Positions 35,229 to 44,175 are shown, counted from the stretch's first letter. The stretch: 64,000 bases of DNA from Aphanothece cf. minutissima CCALA 015 (GCA_003003925.1 PVWP01000001.1:186001-250000); one strand, 5' to 3'. A program made the numbers and translations. The notes: a model not told the origin generated them from the sequence alone.

Positions 35229-38200
35229 GCCTGCTCCATGCCACCTGGCTGTTTCCGCCGGAAGGGCCCGGGGGCCGGCTGCTGCTCTGGGCCGACACCT
35301 GGAGGGTCGCGACGCCGGTGGCGCCGCTGCGCACCGTTCCCGACCATCCCCTCTCGCTCAGCGTCGACGATCTGGGCGCCTGGCTGGATGACCATGGCCT
35401 CTGGTCGGAGGCCTTCCGGCCGGCGGAGGCCCAGCTCACCCTGCCCAGCCGCAGCCAGGGGGCCCGGGGCCGCCGCAAGGCAGCCAGCGAGGGTCTGGCG
35501 GCCTGGAGCGGTCTGCCGCTGCAGGCGGGCGAACCGATCCCGAAGGAGGTGCAGTGGTGGCCCTGGCGGGTGGAGGGTCTGGCCCTCGATCCGGCGGGGG
35601 CGGGCGAATGGCTGGCCGGCCTGCCCCTCTCCGGCGACGATCCCGGCCTGGCCGACGATCTGCGCTGGTGGAGCCATCTGCAGCGCTGGGCCCTGAGCCT
35701 GATCGCCCGCGGCCGCTGGCTGCCCCAGGTGGAGGAGGAGCGGGCCCGCTGGCTGCCCCTGCTGAACCGGGAAGGGGACCGGCGCCGGCTGGAGGAACTG
35801 GCCATCCGGCTGCCCCAGGTGGCCACCTGCGCCATGGCCCCCGGAGCCCCTGGGGAGGGGGGTCTGGCCTGCCGCCGACCCGGCAGCGGCCGGCTGCGGG
35901 TGGCCAGCCTGCTGGAGGCCCTGCTCGACGGCCAGCTGCGCGCCGGCTTCCGACCCCCCACCGACGGACTCGATCCCCTGCTGGTGGCCTGGCAGAAGGC
36001 CCTCGGCCCCGGCCCCGGCCGGCTGGAACTGGACGAGGAGGAGCGGGAGCGGCTGGCGGTGGCCACCCACCACTGGCGCGAGGCGGTGGCGGGGCGCGTC
36101 GCCCCCGCCCGCGCCTGCCTGGAACTGTTCACCCCCGAAGAGGGCGAGGAGCTCTGGGAGCTGCGCTTCTCCCTGCAGGCGGAGGCCGATCCCAGCCTGC
36201 GGGTGCCGGCCCGCACGGTCTGGAATGCGGGCGACGGCCGGCTCCAACTGGGGGAAGTGGAGGTGGCCGAGCCGGGCCAGCTGCTGCTGGAGGGGATGGG
36301 CCGGGCTCTGCAGGTGTTCGAACCGATCGGGCGGGGCCTCGATGCGGCGGCGCCGGAAACGATGCAGCTCACCCCGGCGGAGGCCTTCGTGCTGGTGCGC
36401 ACCGCCGCCGTCCAGTTGCGCGACGTGGGGGTGGGGGTGGTGCTGCCGGCCAGCCTCAGCGGCGGACTGGCCAGCCGGCTGGGCCTCTCCATCGAGGCCG
36501 AGCTGCCCGAGCGTTCCCGCGGCTTCTCCCTGGGGGAAAGCCTCGAGTGGAAATGGGAACTGATGATCGGCGGGGTGACGCTCACCCTCAAGGACCTGCA
36601 GCGCCTCTCCGCCAAGCGCAGTCCTCTGGTGCAGCACAAGGGGGCCTGGATCGAGCTGCGGCCCAGCGATCTCAGGAACGCCGAGCGCTTCTGCGCCGCC
36701 GGACCCAACCTCAGCCTCGACGATGCCCTGCGGCTCACAGCGAGCGACGGCGACACCCTGATGCGGCTGCCGGTGCATCAGTTCACCGCCAAGCCCCGGC
36801 TACACGCCGTCCTGGAGCAGTACCACCAGCAGAAGGCCCCCGATCCCCTGCCGGCGCCGGAGGGCTTCGCCGGCCAGCTGCGGCCCTACCAGGAGCGGGG
36901 CCTGGGCTGGCTGGCCTTCCTGCACCGCTTCGACCAGGGGGCCTGCCTGGCGGACGACATGGGCCTGGGCAAGACGGTCCAGCTGCTGGCCTTCCTGCAG
37001 CACCTCAAGGTGGAGCAGGAGCTGAAGCGCCCCGTCCTGCTGGTGGCCCCCACCTCGGTGCTCACCAACTGGAAGCGGGAGGCGGCGGCCTTCACGCCGG
37101 ATCTGGAGGTGCGGGAGCACTACGGTCCCCGCAGGCCGTCCACCCCCGACAAGCTGGCCAAGGCCCTCGACGGGGTGGATCTGGTGCTCACCAGCTACGG
37201 GCTGCTGCAGCGCGACAGCGAGCTGCTGGAGAGCATCGACTGGCAGGGCGTGGTGATCGACGAGGCCCAGGCGATCAAGAACCCGGCGGCCAAGCAGAGC
37301 CAGGCGGCCCGCGACCTGGCGCGTCCCGGCAAGCAGGGCCGCTTCCGCATCGCCCTCACCGGCACCCCCGTCGAGAACCGGGTGAGCGAGCTGTGGGCGC
37401 TGATGGACTTCCTCAATCCGCGGGTGCTGGGGGAGGAGGGCTTCTTCCGCCAGCGCTACCGGCTGCCGATCGAGCGCTACGGCGACATGAGTTCCCTGCG
37501 GGATCTCAAGGCCCGGGTCGGGCCGTTCATCCTGCGGCGCCTCAAGACCGACCGCTCGATCATCTCCGACCTGCCGGAGAAGGTGGAGCTGCGCGAATGG
37601 GTGGGCCTGTCGGCGGAGCAGACGAAGCTCTACCGCAAGACCGTCGACGAGAGCCTCGAGGCCATCGCCCGCGCCCCCCTGGGCCAGCGTCACGGCCAGG
37701 TGCTGGCCCTGCTCACCCGGCTCAAGCAGATCTGCAACCATCCGGCCCTGGCCCTCAAGGAGAGCGCGGTCGACAACGGCTTCGCCGGCCGCAGCGCCAA
37801 GCTGCTGCGGCTGGAGGAGATCCTCGAGGAGGTGATCGAGGCGGGCGACCGGGCCCTGCTCTTCACCCAGTTCGCCGAATGGGGCCACCTGCTCAAGGTC
37901 TACCTGGAGCAGCGCTGGCGCCAGGACGTGCCCTTCCTGCACGGCGGCAGCAGCAAGACCGACCGGCAGGCGATGGTGGACCGCTTCCAGGAGGATCCCC
38001 GCGGCCCCCAGCTGTTCCTGCTCTCGCTCAAGGCCGGGGGTGTGGGCCTCAACCTCACCCGGGCCAGCCACGTGTTCCACATCGACCGCTGGTGGAACCC
38101 CGCCGTGGAGAACCAGGCCACCGACCGGGCCTACCGGATCGGCCAGACCAGCCGCGTGCTGGTGCACAAGTTCATCACCAGCGGCTCGGTGGAGGAGAAG

Positions 38201-38323
38201 ATCGATCGGATGATCGAGGAGAAATCCAGGCTGGCCGCCGACATCGTCGGCAGCGGTGAGGAGTGGCTCGGTGGCCTGGAGGTGGGCCAGCTGAGGGATC
38301 TGGTGGCCCTGGAGGAGAGCTGA
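35225..38323 (+). CDS. SNF2/Rad54-family DEAD/DEAH-box helicase
   Basis: A 1032-residue ATPase. The N-terminal ~550 residues match the cyanobacterial SNF2_N-associated region (LRYQERGLGW-type LRPYQERGLGWLAFLHRF precedes the core). Walker A is DDMGLGKTVQLL (around residue 577), then LLVAPTSVLTNWKREA, the DEAQ box VIDEAQAIKNP, LTGTPVENRVSELW, helicase C motifs LLFTQFAEWGHLL, FLLSLKAGGVGLNLT and the final HIDRWWNPAVENQATDRAYRIGQ. SNF2 proteins translocate on double-stranded DNA to remodel protein-DNA complexes. In cyanobacteria this family often neighbours a SWIM zinc-finger gene, found here 1.25 kb downstream. Confidence 0.94.
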   Translation: MSLLHATWLFPPEGPGGRLLLWADTWRVATPVAPLRTVPDHPLSLSVDDLGAWLDDHGLWSEAFRPAEAQLTLPSRSQGARGRRKAASEGLAAWSGLPLQAGEPIPKEVQWWPWRVEGLALDPAGAGEWLAGLPLSGDDPGLADDLRWWSHLQRWALSLIARGRWLPQVEEERARWLPLLNREGDRRRLEELAIRLPQVATCAMAPGAPGEGGLACRRPGSGRLRVASLLEALLDGQLRAGFRPPTDGLDPLLVAWQKALGPGPGRLELDEEERERLAVATHHWREAVAGRVAPARACLELFTPEEGEELWELRFSLQAEADPSLRVPARTVWNAGDGRLQLGEVEVAEPGQLLLEGMGRALQVFEPIGRGLDAAAPETMQLTPAEAFVLVRTAAVQLRDVGVGVVLPASLSGGLASRLGLSIEAELPERSRGFSLGESLEWKWELMIGGVTLTLKDLQRLSAKRSPLVQHKGAWIELRPSDLRNAERFCAAGPNLSLDDALRLTASDGDTLMRLPVHQFTAKPRLHAVLEQYHQQKAPDPLPAPEGFAGQLRPYQERGLGWLAFLHRFDQGACLADDMGLGKTVQLLAFLQHLKVEQELKRPVLLVAPTSVLTNWKREAAAFTPDLEVREHYGPRRPSTPDKLAKALDGVDLVLTSYGLLQRDSELLESIDWQGVVIDEAQAIKNPAAKQSQAARDLARPGKQGRFRIALTGTPVENRVSELWALMDFLNPRVLGEEGFFRQRYRLPIERYGDMSSLRDLKARVGPFILRRLKTDRSIISDLPEKVELREWVGLSAEQTKLYRKTVDESLEAIARAPLGQRHGQVLALLTRLKQICNHPALALKESAVDNGFAGRSAKLLRLEEILEEVIEAGDRALLFTQFAEWGHLLKVYLEQRWRQDVPFLHGGSSKTDRQAMVDRFQEDPRGPQLFLLSLKAGGVGLNLTRASHVFHIDRWWNPAVENQATDRAYRIGQTSRVLVHKFITSGSVEEKIDRMIEEKSRLAADIVGSGEEWLGGLEVGQLRDLVALEES

Positions 38324-38345
38324 ACGGGCTGGACCGAGCGTGGCC

Positions 38346-39506
38346 TCAGCGGCGGGCGAGGCTCACGTCGCCAGGCTGGGCGAGCTCCGCCGTCTCCCCG
38401 ATCACGGGCAGCAGCAGGGGCAGGGCGGCCGGCGCGGGGGGCTGGCCCATGCGGCGCAGCCAGCGGTAGTGGGAGGCCACACCGGCCAGGAAGGACGGGT
38501 GGGTGCGGAAGGGGACCTGGCAGTCGCGGCAGGTCTGCTCGACGATGGCGGAGATCTGCGGGTAGTGCACGTGGCAGATCTGGGGGAACAGGTGATGCTC
38601 CACCTGGAAGTTGAGGCCGCCCAGCAGCCAGGTCAGCAGGCCGTTGGAGCGGCTGAAATCCACGGTGGTGGCCAGCTGATGGCCGGCCCAGGGACCCATG
38701 GCCGGGCTGGTGGGGTCGGCCATGGGGAAATCGGCCTCCTCCACGCAGTGGGCCAGCTGAAACACCACGCTGAGCACGAGGCCCTGCACCATCGCCGTCA
38801 CCACGTAGCAGGCGATCACCGCACCGATGGGGTGGAACTGCAGGGGGATGGCGAACGCCAGGGAGAAGAAGATGGCCTTGCCGGCCAGGAACACCAGCCA
38901 GTCGGCGAGGCCCAGGCGGGGCAGGGAGTGGTCACCGCGGCCGCGGGCGGCCAGATCGGCGAAGTCATCGAAGAACTGCCACTTGATGGGCAGCATTCCG
39001 TAGAGGGGCCAGAGATAGAGGTGCTGCCAGCGGTGCCACCAGCGGTGGGGCTGATGGGGGGAGAGCCGGCCGATCAGGCCGAGGTTGATGTCGTCATCGT
39101 GGCCGGCGATGTTGGTGAAGGTGTGATGCAGCCCGTTGTGCTTGTGGGCCCAGATCAGGGAACTGCCGCCGAGCAGATCCAGGGTCATGGCGGCGGCCCT
39201 GTTGATCCAGCGATGGCGGGAGTAGGCCCCGTGGCCCCCGTCGTGCTGGATGTTGAAACCGATGGCGGCGATCGCCAGGCCCAGAACGGCCGACAGCAGG
39301 ATCGCCACCGGGCCGCTGTCGGCCCGGAAGACCAGCAGCCCGTAGGTGAGGGCGAACCAGGCCAGGATGACCACCGATTTGAGCACCATGGCCAGCGAAT
39401 CGCGCCGTTCCTGCCCGGTGGTCTCGAAGTGGTCGTGAACCCTTGCCCTCAGAAGACTGTGAAAACCGTCGCCGGCGCCGAACGTGATGCGATTCAAGGA
39501 CTCCAC
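38346..39506 (-). CDS. Acyl-lipid fatty acid desaturase, front-end (delta-6-like) type
   Basis: A 386-residue membrane di-iron desaturase. Histidine boxes: FNIQHDGGHGAYS (HxxxH), HKHNGLHHTFTN (HxxHH) and FQVEHHLFP (QxxHH, the glutamine-substituted third box typical of front-end and linoleoyl desaturases such as DesD). Four hydrophobic segments (LKSVVILAWFALTYGLLVF, AILLSAVLGLAIAAIGF and two later) place it in the thylakoid or plasma membrane. It lies on the opposite strand between the SNF2 and SWIM genes. Regiospecificity is inferred from the third box only. Confidence 0.9.
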   Translation of the reverse strand: MESLNRITFGAGDGFHSLLRARVHDHFETTGQERRDSLAMVLKSVVILAWFALTYGLLVFRADSGPVAILLSAVLGLAIAAIGFNIQHDGGHGAYSRHRWINRAAAMTLDLLGGSSLIWAHKHNGLHHTFTNIAGHDDDINLGLIGRLSPHQPHRWWHRWQHLYLWPLYGMLPIKWQFFDDFADLAARGRGDHSLPRLGLADWLVFLAGKAIFFSLAFAIPLQFHPIGAVIACYVVTAMVQGLVLSVVFQLAHCVEEADFPMADPTSPAMGPWAGHQLATTVDFSRSNGLLTWLLGGLNFQVEHHLFPQICHVHYPQISAIVEQTCRDCQVPFRTHPSFLAGVASHYRWLRRMGQPPAPAALPLLLPVIGETAELAQPGDVSLARR

Positions 39507-39576
39507 GCCCTGCGTCGGGACAACCTAGGCCAGTGGGTCCGGCAGGCGTCAGGATGGGCGGCGTGAGGCCGGCGGC

Positions 39577-40443
39577 ATGACCAGCTCCTTCCCCGGCGCC
39601 TCCGGCGCCATCACCACCCAGCTGGGCCAGCAGGGCCTGGGGCAGCAGCCCTGGTGGGTGGAGCAGTGGATGGAGCTGATCCACTCCTACCGGTTCAAGA
39701 AGCGCCTGGAGCGCGCCTGGACCTACGCCCGGGAGGGCAATGTCGTCTCGATCCGCTTCGAGGGGCGCCGGGTCCACGCCCGCGTGCAGGGCACCGACCC
39801 GGATCCCTACAAGGTGAAGCTCTGGCTCGACGTGCTCAACGACGAGGACTGGGGCTATGTGCTGGAGGCCCTGAGCCAGAAGGCCCGCTGGTCGGCCCAG
39901 CTGCTGGCGGGGATCATGCCCGCCGACATCGAGCGGGCCTTCGCCGCCAGCGGCAAGCGCCTGTTCCCCTTCAAGCTCCAGGAGGTGCGCAGCGAGTGCA
40001 GCTGCCCCGACAAGGCCAACCCCTGCAAGCACATCAGCGCCGTCTACTACCTGATGGGGGACCGCTTCAGCGAGGACCCCTTCGTGCTCTTCCAGCTGCG
40101 GGGCCGCACCCGCAGCCAGCTGCTGGGCGACCTGGCCAAGCGCCGCCGGGAGGGGGTGGCGGCCCCCCTGGAGCACGCCCCCCACCCGATCCACCCCGCC
40201 ATCGCCGACCCGGCCCGCTGGTGGCGCTACGGCGCCCCGCTCGACCCCGATCTGGTGGTGATCACCCCGGCCATGGAGGGGGAATCGGGCCTCGATGGCG
40301 CCGGCCCCCTGCCCCTGGCGGAGGAACCGCGCTTCCCGGAGGCCAACCGGCTCTTCCTCGACCGGCTCAAGGACCACGGAACGGCCATGGCCCAGCAGGC
40401 GATGCTGCGGGCCATGGCCACCGGCAACGACACCGAAGCCTGA
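39577..40443 (+). CDS. SWIM zinc-finger protein
   Basis: A 288-residue protein with the SWIM motif CSCPDKANPCKHISAVYYLM (CxC...CxH) around residues 144-165 and an N-terminal WWVEQWMELIHSYRFKKRLERAWTY-type segment. It is predicted to bind DNA or protein. In cyanobacteria this family is a frequent neighbour of the large SNF2 helicase; here the two are separated by the opposite-strand desaturase. The last ~80 residues are Pro/Ala-rich and variable. It starts with ATG 39577, 70 bp from the divergent desaturase. Confidence 0.88.
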   Translation: MTSSFPGASGAITTQLGQQGLGQQPWWVEQWMELIHSYRFKKRLERAWTYAREGNVVSIRFEGRRVHARVQGTDPDPYKVKLWLDVLNDEDWGYVLEALSQKARWSAQLLAGIMPADIERAFAASGKRLFPFKLQEVRSECSCPDKANPCKHISAVYYLMGDRFSEDPFVLFQLRGRTRSQLLGDLAKRRREGVAAPLEHAPHPIHPAIADPARWWRYGAPLDPDLVVITPAMEGESGLDGAGPLPLAEEPRFPEANRLFLDRLKDHGTAMAQQAMLRAMATGNDTEA

Positions 40444-40630
40444 GGGGACGGCCCGAGCCAGGGGTGAATTAAGGCGTTGTTAAATTTATGGCGGTTGGGT
40501 GAGTGTTCTATCACTCGCTGCTAAGGTTCGGGCGTTGGTCGCTCACCTCCCTGGAGGCCCTGTGCACTGTCTGTCCTCAGGCAGGCTCCGCTCATCCGGA
40601 GCACCACACCGTCCCCCCATCCCATCCGCC

Positions 40631-41521
40631 ATGAGATCCACCCTCAAGCCCCTGCTCCGGGGAGGAGCGGCCGCCGCGGCCGTCGCCATCGGCCTGTTCG
40701 GCACCTCCCAGCCGGCCCACGCCGTCACTGACGTCTTCCAGGAGCTGTTCCTGTCGCTGGATGTCTCCGGCAGCATCGACAACAGCGAATTCGCTCTGTA
40801 CAAGGGCGGCTACGTGAGCGCCTTCCAGGACGCCGCCGTCCAGGCGAAAATCGCCGAAACGTTCGCCTTCGGACGCGGTGGCCTGGCCATCGCCGTCGGC
40901 CAGTGGTCCCAGGTGGCCGCTCCCACCCTCGCCATCGACTGGAAGCACATCACCGACCTCACCACGGACGGTATCAATGGCGGCACCTCCCTGAACAGCT
41001 TCATCACCGCCCTCCAGGGCATGGGCCGTCAGAATGGCATCGGTACCACCACCTGCATCGACTGCGGCATGCTGGCCGCCATCAATGCCATCAACACGAA
41101 TGATTTCGTGACCACCCGCGAGAACGGCCGGGTGATCGACATCTCCACCGATGGCGTGGGCAATGTCGAGGCCTGCCCGGGGAACGTGAACGAGGCCCAG
41201 TGTGCCCAGACCCGCAGGGCGCAGGCAGTCGCCAGCGGCATCATCATCAACGGCCTGGGTGTCGGTGCCGGCGCCAGCGGCTTCCTGACGGCCAATGTGG
41301 CGACACCCGCCAACGGCCCCACCAGGGCCGGCTTCGTCCAGACCGCTGCCGACTTCGACGCCTTCGAAGCCGCCATCACCACCAAGCTGATCCGCGAAGT
41401 GGGTCCCAGTCCCGAGGATTCGGTGCCCGGCCCCCTGCCCGTGCTGGGTGCCGCCGCCGCCTTCGGGTTCTCCCGCAAGCTGCGCCGCCGCATCAACACC
41501 GCCAACTTCCACAAAGGCTGA
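40631..41521 (+). CDS. DUF1194 / VWA-like secreted protein with PEP-CTERM-type sorting signal
   Basis: 296 residues. A signal peptide (LLRGGAAAAAVAIGLFGTSQPAHA, residues ~8-31) leads a VWA-like DUF1194 domain whose start LFLSLDVSGSIDNSEF carries a MIDAS-type DxSxS. Later pieces are GRGGLAIAVGQWS, GGTSLNSFITAL, VIDISTDGVGN and ASGIIINGLGV. The C-terminus VPGPLPVLGAAAAFGFSRKLRRR (split here as motif, hydrophobic helix, Arg cluster) is the cyanobacterial PEP-CTERM form recognised by exosortase. No exosortase gene lies in the window. The 187 bp upstream contain an AT-rich patch (~40465-40500), probably its promoter region. A terminator follows at 41547. Confidence 0.88.
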   Translation: MRSTLKPLLRGGAAAAAVAIGLFGTSQPAHAVTDVFQELFLSLDVSGSIDNSEFALYKGGYVSAFQDAAVQAKIAETFAFGRGGLAIAVGQWSQVAAPTLAIDWKHITDLTTDGINGGTSLNSFITALQGMGRQNGIGTTTCIDCGMLAAINAINTNDFVTTRENGRVIDISTDGVGNVEACPGNVNEAQCAQTRRAQAVASGIIINGLGVGAGASGFLTANVATPANGPTRAGFVQTAADFDAFEAAITTKLIREVGPSPEDSVPGPLPVLGAAAAFGFSRKLRRRINTANFHKG

Positions 41522-41546
41522 TCGGCTCCCGCCGGCAGACCTCAGC

Positions 41547-41573
41547 GCCCGGCCCCGTGCCGGGCTTTTTTTT
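41547..41573 (+). terminator. Intrinsic terminator after the PEP-CTERM gene
   Basis: GCCCGGC, loop CCCGT, GCCGGGC, followed by eight T residues, 26 bp past the stop codon at 41521. A textbook Rho-independent terminator, and the only clear one in the window. It separates the PEP-CTERM gene from the HpsJ-like gene. Confidence 0.9.
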
Positions 41574-41665
41574 CGGTGCCCCCTGGCCATCGGCACCCCC
41601 ATCGATCAACCTGAGCCCCTCCTCCCCTCAGGCCAGAGCCGCTCCACCGCAGCCCGTCCCTTCCC

Positions 41666-42544
41666 ATGAGCCCCCACGCCGACCCCCAGCCCACGGCCGA
41701 TCGCCATCCGGAACACCACCCGCGGGCGGGCGCGGAGCGGCCCTTCAGCGAAAACTATGGCGAGGAGGTCGCCATGGCCCTCCAATGGGGGGCGATCCTG
41801 CTGTTCGTCCTGTTCCTGGTGGGGCTGGCGGCCGCCGCCTGGCCGGTGCGCCTGATCGATCCCCTCTGGCTCCAGGCGGTGGGCGACAAGCTGCTCGCCT
41901 CCGGTGCCATCGCCATGGTCGGCGCGGTGCTGATGCTGCTCGCCAGGCTCATCGATCCCCACGCGAGGACGATCGAGGGCCGTGTGGTGCTGATGCGGCG
42001 CCTCAGCTTCTGGGTCGCCTTCGGCTTCCTGCTGCTGATCCCCGTGCAGATCTACAGCGGCATCAGCCTGCTGCGCCAGTTCAGGGCCAACGACACCCGC
42101 GAACTGAACGCCTACATCGCCACCACCCGGGCCATCGAGGCCGCCCGCTCCTACGACGACATCCTCCGGGCCATGCGCCTGCTGCCCGGCCAGGCCCCCA
42201 ACCTCCCCCCCTCCATCGACCTGCCCCTGGACGCCGTCAAGACCCGGCTGAGCAACGACCTCAATCCCTTCATCAAGCGCTACCAGAACAGCGCCGATGC
42301 CCTGGGCATGAGGCGGCTCAACGACTGGTTCGTGCAGCTGGCCAGGAACGTGCTGGCCGCCGTGCTGCTCTTCTGCAGTTTCGCGGCGATCGGCAAGCGC
42401 TTCGCCGCCCAGCCCACCCTGCTCCAGAACGTGCTCTCCGGGCGGCTGCTCTCCTCGTTCGCCAGCCGGCGGCATCAGGCCCCGCCGGAACTGGATGCGG
42501 CCATGCGGATGATGATGCCCGACGACGACGATTCGCGGCGCTGA
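41666..42544 (+). CDS. HpsJ-like membrane protein
   Basis: A 292-residue protein with four predicted membrane helices: [58 protein letters not shown] and LARNVLAAVLLFCSFAAIG, with an extracytoplasmic loop between the third and fourth. The WPVRLIDPLW and RLIDPHART segments match the HpsJ family, linked in Nostoc to hormogonium polysaccharide. In a unicellular organism the role is unknown, though an envelope or polysaccharide link is plausible. It has a polar N-terminal tail of ~35 residues. Confidence 0.75.
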   Translation: MSPHADPQPTADRHPEHHPRAGAERPFSENYGEEVAMALQWGAILLFVLFLVGLAAAAWPVRLIDPLWLQAVGDKLLASGAIAMVGAVLMLLARLIDPHARTIEGRVVLMRRLSFWVAFGFLLLIPVQIYSGISLLRQFRANDTRELNAYIATTRAIEAARSYDDILRAMRLLPGQAPNLPPSIDLPLDAVKTRLSNDLNPFIKRYQNSADALGMRRLNDWFVQLARNVLAAVLLFCSFAAIGKRFAAQPTLLQNVLSGRLLSSFASRRHQAPPELDAAMRMMMPDDDDSRR

Positions 42545-42545
42545 G

Positions 42546-43079
42546 GTCACCGGCATTCCCCCAACCCCGGAACCACCCCCCTGGCTGAGCCAGGACGCCA
42601 TCGCCACCGCCGGCCGGCTCCTCGAAGGCCACCGGCTGGCGTTCGGCCGGCCCCTGCTCGCCGGCGTCGCGGTCGAGCGCTCGCCGCTGCAGGCGGCCCA
42701 GGAACTGTTCGTGGCCGCCACCGTCGTCCTGGCCCATGACGGCGGTGCCGATCCCCGGCTGATCTACGCCAACCGGGCCGCCCTGGTGCTGTGGCGCCGC
42801 TCCTGGGGCGCGATGGTGGGCCTGCCCTCGCGGCTCACGGCGGAGCCGGCCGAACGGCAGAGCCGGGCCCTGGCCCTGGAGCGGGCCCGCCGCTGCCAGG
42901 CGCTCGAGGGCTACGGGGGCATCCGCATCGACAGCGGCGGGCGCCGCTTCCGCATCGAGAACGCCCGGCTGTGGACCCTGCGGGAGTCCGGCGGCCGGCC
43001 CTGCGGCCAGGCGGCCGCCTTCGGCCGCTGGTGGTGGCTGGAGCCCCCCCGTTCCGGTTCTCCGCCCCCGCTGGCGTAG
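42546..43079 (+). CDS. MEKHLA-domain protein (start codon unresolved)
   Basis: The frame encodes a full MEKHLA domain (PAS-related): PPWLSQDAIATAGRLLEGHR, AAQELFVAATVVLAHDGGADP, LIYANRAALVLWRRSWGAMVGLPSRLTAEPAERQ, GYGGIRIDSGGRRFRIENARLW, GRPCGQAAAFGRWWWL. Homology begins near 42570, yet the first ATG/GTG/TTG in frame is GTG 42711, which would cut off a third of the domain. In-frame stops at 42510-42515 limit extension upstream. An ATT at 42531 is the only unusual start candidate; a 5' frameshift or non-standard start is possible. It follows the HpsJ-like gene directly. Confidence 0.7.
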   Translation, partial: VTGIPPTPEPPPWLSQDAIATAGRLLEGHRLAFGRPLLAGVAVERSPLQAAQELFVAATVVLAHDGGADPRLIYANRAALVLWRRSWGAMVGLPSRLTAEPAERQSRALALERARRCQALEGYGGIRIDSGGRRFRIENARLWTLRESGGRPCGQAAAFGRWWWLEPPRSGSPPPLA

Positions 43080-43216
43080 GGGCCGAACCCGGTCCGGGGG
43101 ACCGAACCTGGGCCGTCGGTTCTCCCCCTCGATGTCCCCGGGCAAGGCGGGCACATTGATCGGGCGGGTGGTTCCTCACCCGACCATCCCCGTCGCTCCC
43201 TTCGGAAGCACCAACC

Positions 43217-43666
43217 ATGCGCACGCTTCATCCCTCCCCCTTCGATCTCTTCGACCGGCTGGAGCAACAGCTGCAGACGGCCGAGCGTGTTCCCGCCGCC
43301 GAGATCCACGAAACCGAGGACACCTACACCATCGCCCTGGAGCTGCCCGGCGTCGACCGCGCCTCCATTGACGTCAAGGCCACGGACCGCTCCCTGATCA
43401 TCAGTGCCGAGCGCCGCTGCCAGCCGTCGGCCGCCACCGCCGCCGCCAGCCCCGAGGACGGCAACGGCGAAACCCCGGCCGCGGAAGCCCGCCGTCGGGC
43501 GCCGCTGCTCAGTGAGTTCCGCTACGGCACCTGGAGCCGCAGCTTCCGCTTCCCCGGCGGCATCCAGCGGGACGCCCTCGAAGCCCACTACCGCGATGGC
43601 CTGCTGACGGTGACGGCGCCCAAGGCCCAGTCCCTGACCACCGTCAGCGTGAAAGTGGCCGACTGA
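43217..43666 (+). CDS. Small heat shock protein (Hsp20/alpha-crystallin)
   Basis: A 149-residue holdase chaperone: PAAEIHETEDTYTIALELPGV, DRASIDVKATDRSLIISAERR, then YGTWSRSFRFPGGIQRDALEAHYRDGLLTVTAPKA. A ~30-residue Ala/Glu/Pro-rich insertion (43420-43505) splits the alpha-crystallin domain in the loop before the beta-6 region. The usual C-terminal I-x-I oligomerisation motif is missing (the tail is TTVSVKVAD). No CIRCE-like element was seen in the 137 bp upstream. Confidence 0.9.
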   Translation: MRTLHPSPFDLFDRLEQQLQTAERVPAAEIHETEDTYTIALELPGVDRASIDVKATDRSLIISAERRCQPSAATAAASPEDGNGETPAAEARRRAPLLSEFRYGTWSRSFRFPGGIQRDALEAHYRDGLLTVTAPKAQSLTTVSVKVAD

Positions 43667-43678
43667 GCCCCGAGGCCC

Positions 43679-44044
43679 TCAGTCCTCGAGGCGCTCCGCG
43701 GAGTCGAGGGAGAGGCCGATCACCGAGATGTAGCTGGTGGCCTCGATCCACCGGATCGTGCCCCTCAGGTCGTAGGTCTCTCCTTCACCGTCCCCCACCA
43801 CCACGTTGCAGGGATGGCCCACGGTCGGCTGGTGGCCGGCCTCGATGGCGATCTTCAGGCCATCGGCGCTCAGGTCGAGCACCTCGGCGAACACCCCTTC
43901 GGAGGGTTGCCGCGAGGCGAAATGGAGGCGGGCCGTGGCCAGACCCGTCGGAGGCTTGAAACGGTCGGAACGGGAGGCTTCCTCCAGGCGCTTCTCCAGG
44001 CGTCGAAAGGCCTCCCGAAACCGTTCCAGGTCTCCGGTGGCCAT
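43679..44044 (-). CDS. PilZ-domain protein
   Basis: A 121-residue protein: a charged N-terminal helix (ERFREAFRRLEKRLEEASR) and a PilZ-like barrel with the [D/N]xSxxG motif in LDLSADGLKI and closing GTIRWIE and SVIGLSLD. The paired RxxxR arginines that contact c-di-GMP are not clearly present before the barrel, so binding is uncertain. It is divergent from flv3 with a 131-bp gap that contains two short inverted repeats (44092-44104 and 44109-44121). Confidence 0.75.
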   Translation of the reverse strand: MATGDLERFREAFRRLEKRLEEASRSDRFKPPTGLATARLHFASRQPSEGVFAEVLDLSADGLKIAIEAGHQPTVGHPCNVVVGDGEGETYDLRGTIRWIEATSYISVIGLSLDSAERLED

Positions 44045-44091
44045 TTATCCTCTCGTCCGCGGACTATTCCTGACCATTGTTCCAGGGTTCT

Positions 44092-44121
44092 GCGGGATAC
44101 CCGCGGTTGGTCTAACAGACC
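44092..44121. promoter_or_regulatory. Two adjacent short inverted repeats upstream of flv3
   Basis: GCGGG-ATA-CCCGC at 44092-44104 and GGTCT-AAC-AGACC at 44109-44121, both perfect, lie in the divergent PilZ/flv3 gap 55-84 bp before the flv3 ATG. A strong Shine-Dalgarno AAGGAG sits about 10 nt before that ATG. They may be operator half-sites or leader hairpins. Short length makes chance plausible in GC-rich DNA. Confidence 0.3.
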
Positions 44122-44175
44122 GAAAAGCCTTCTGCCCTGCCTACAGTCACACGTCTGCGGAAGGAGTCTGACCCC

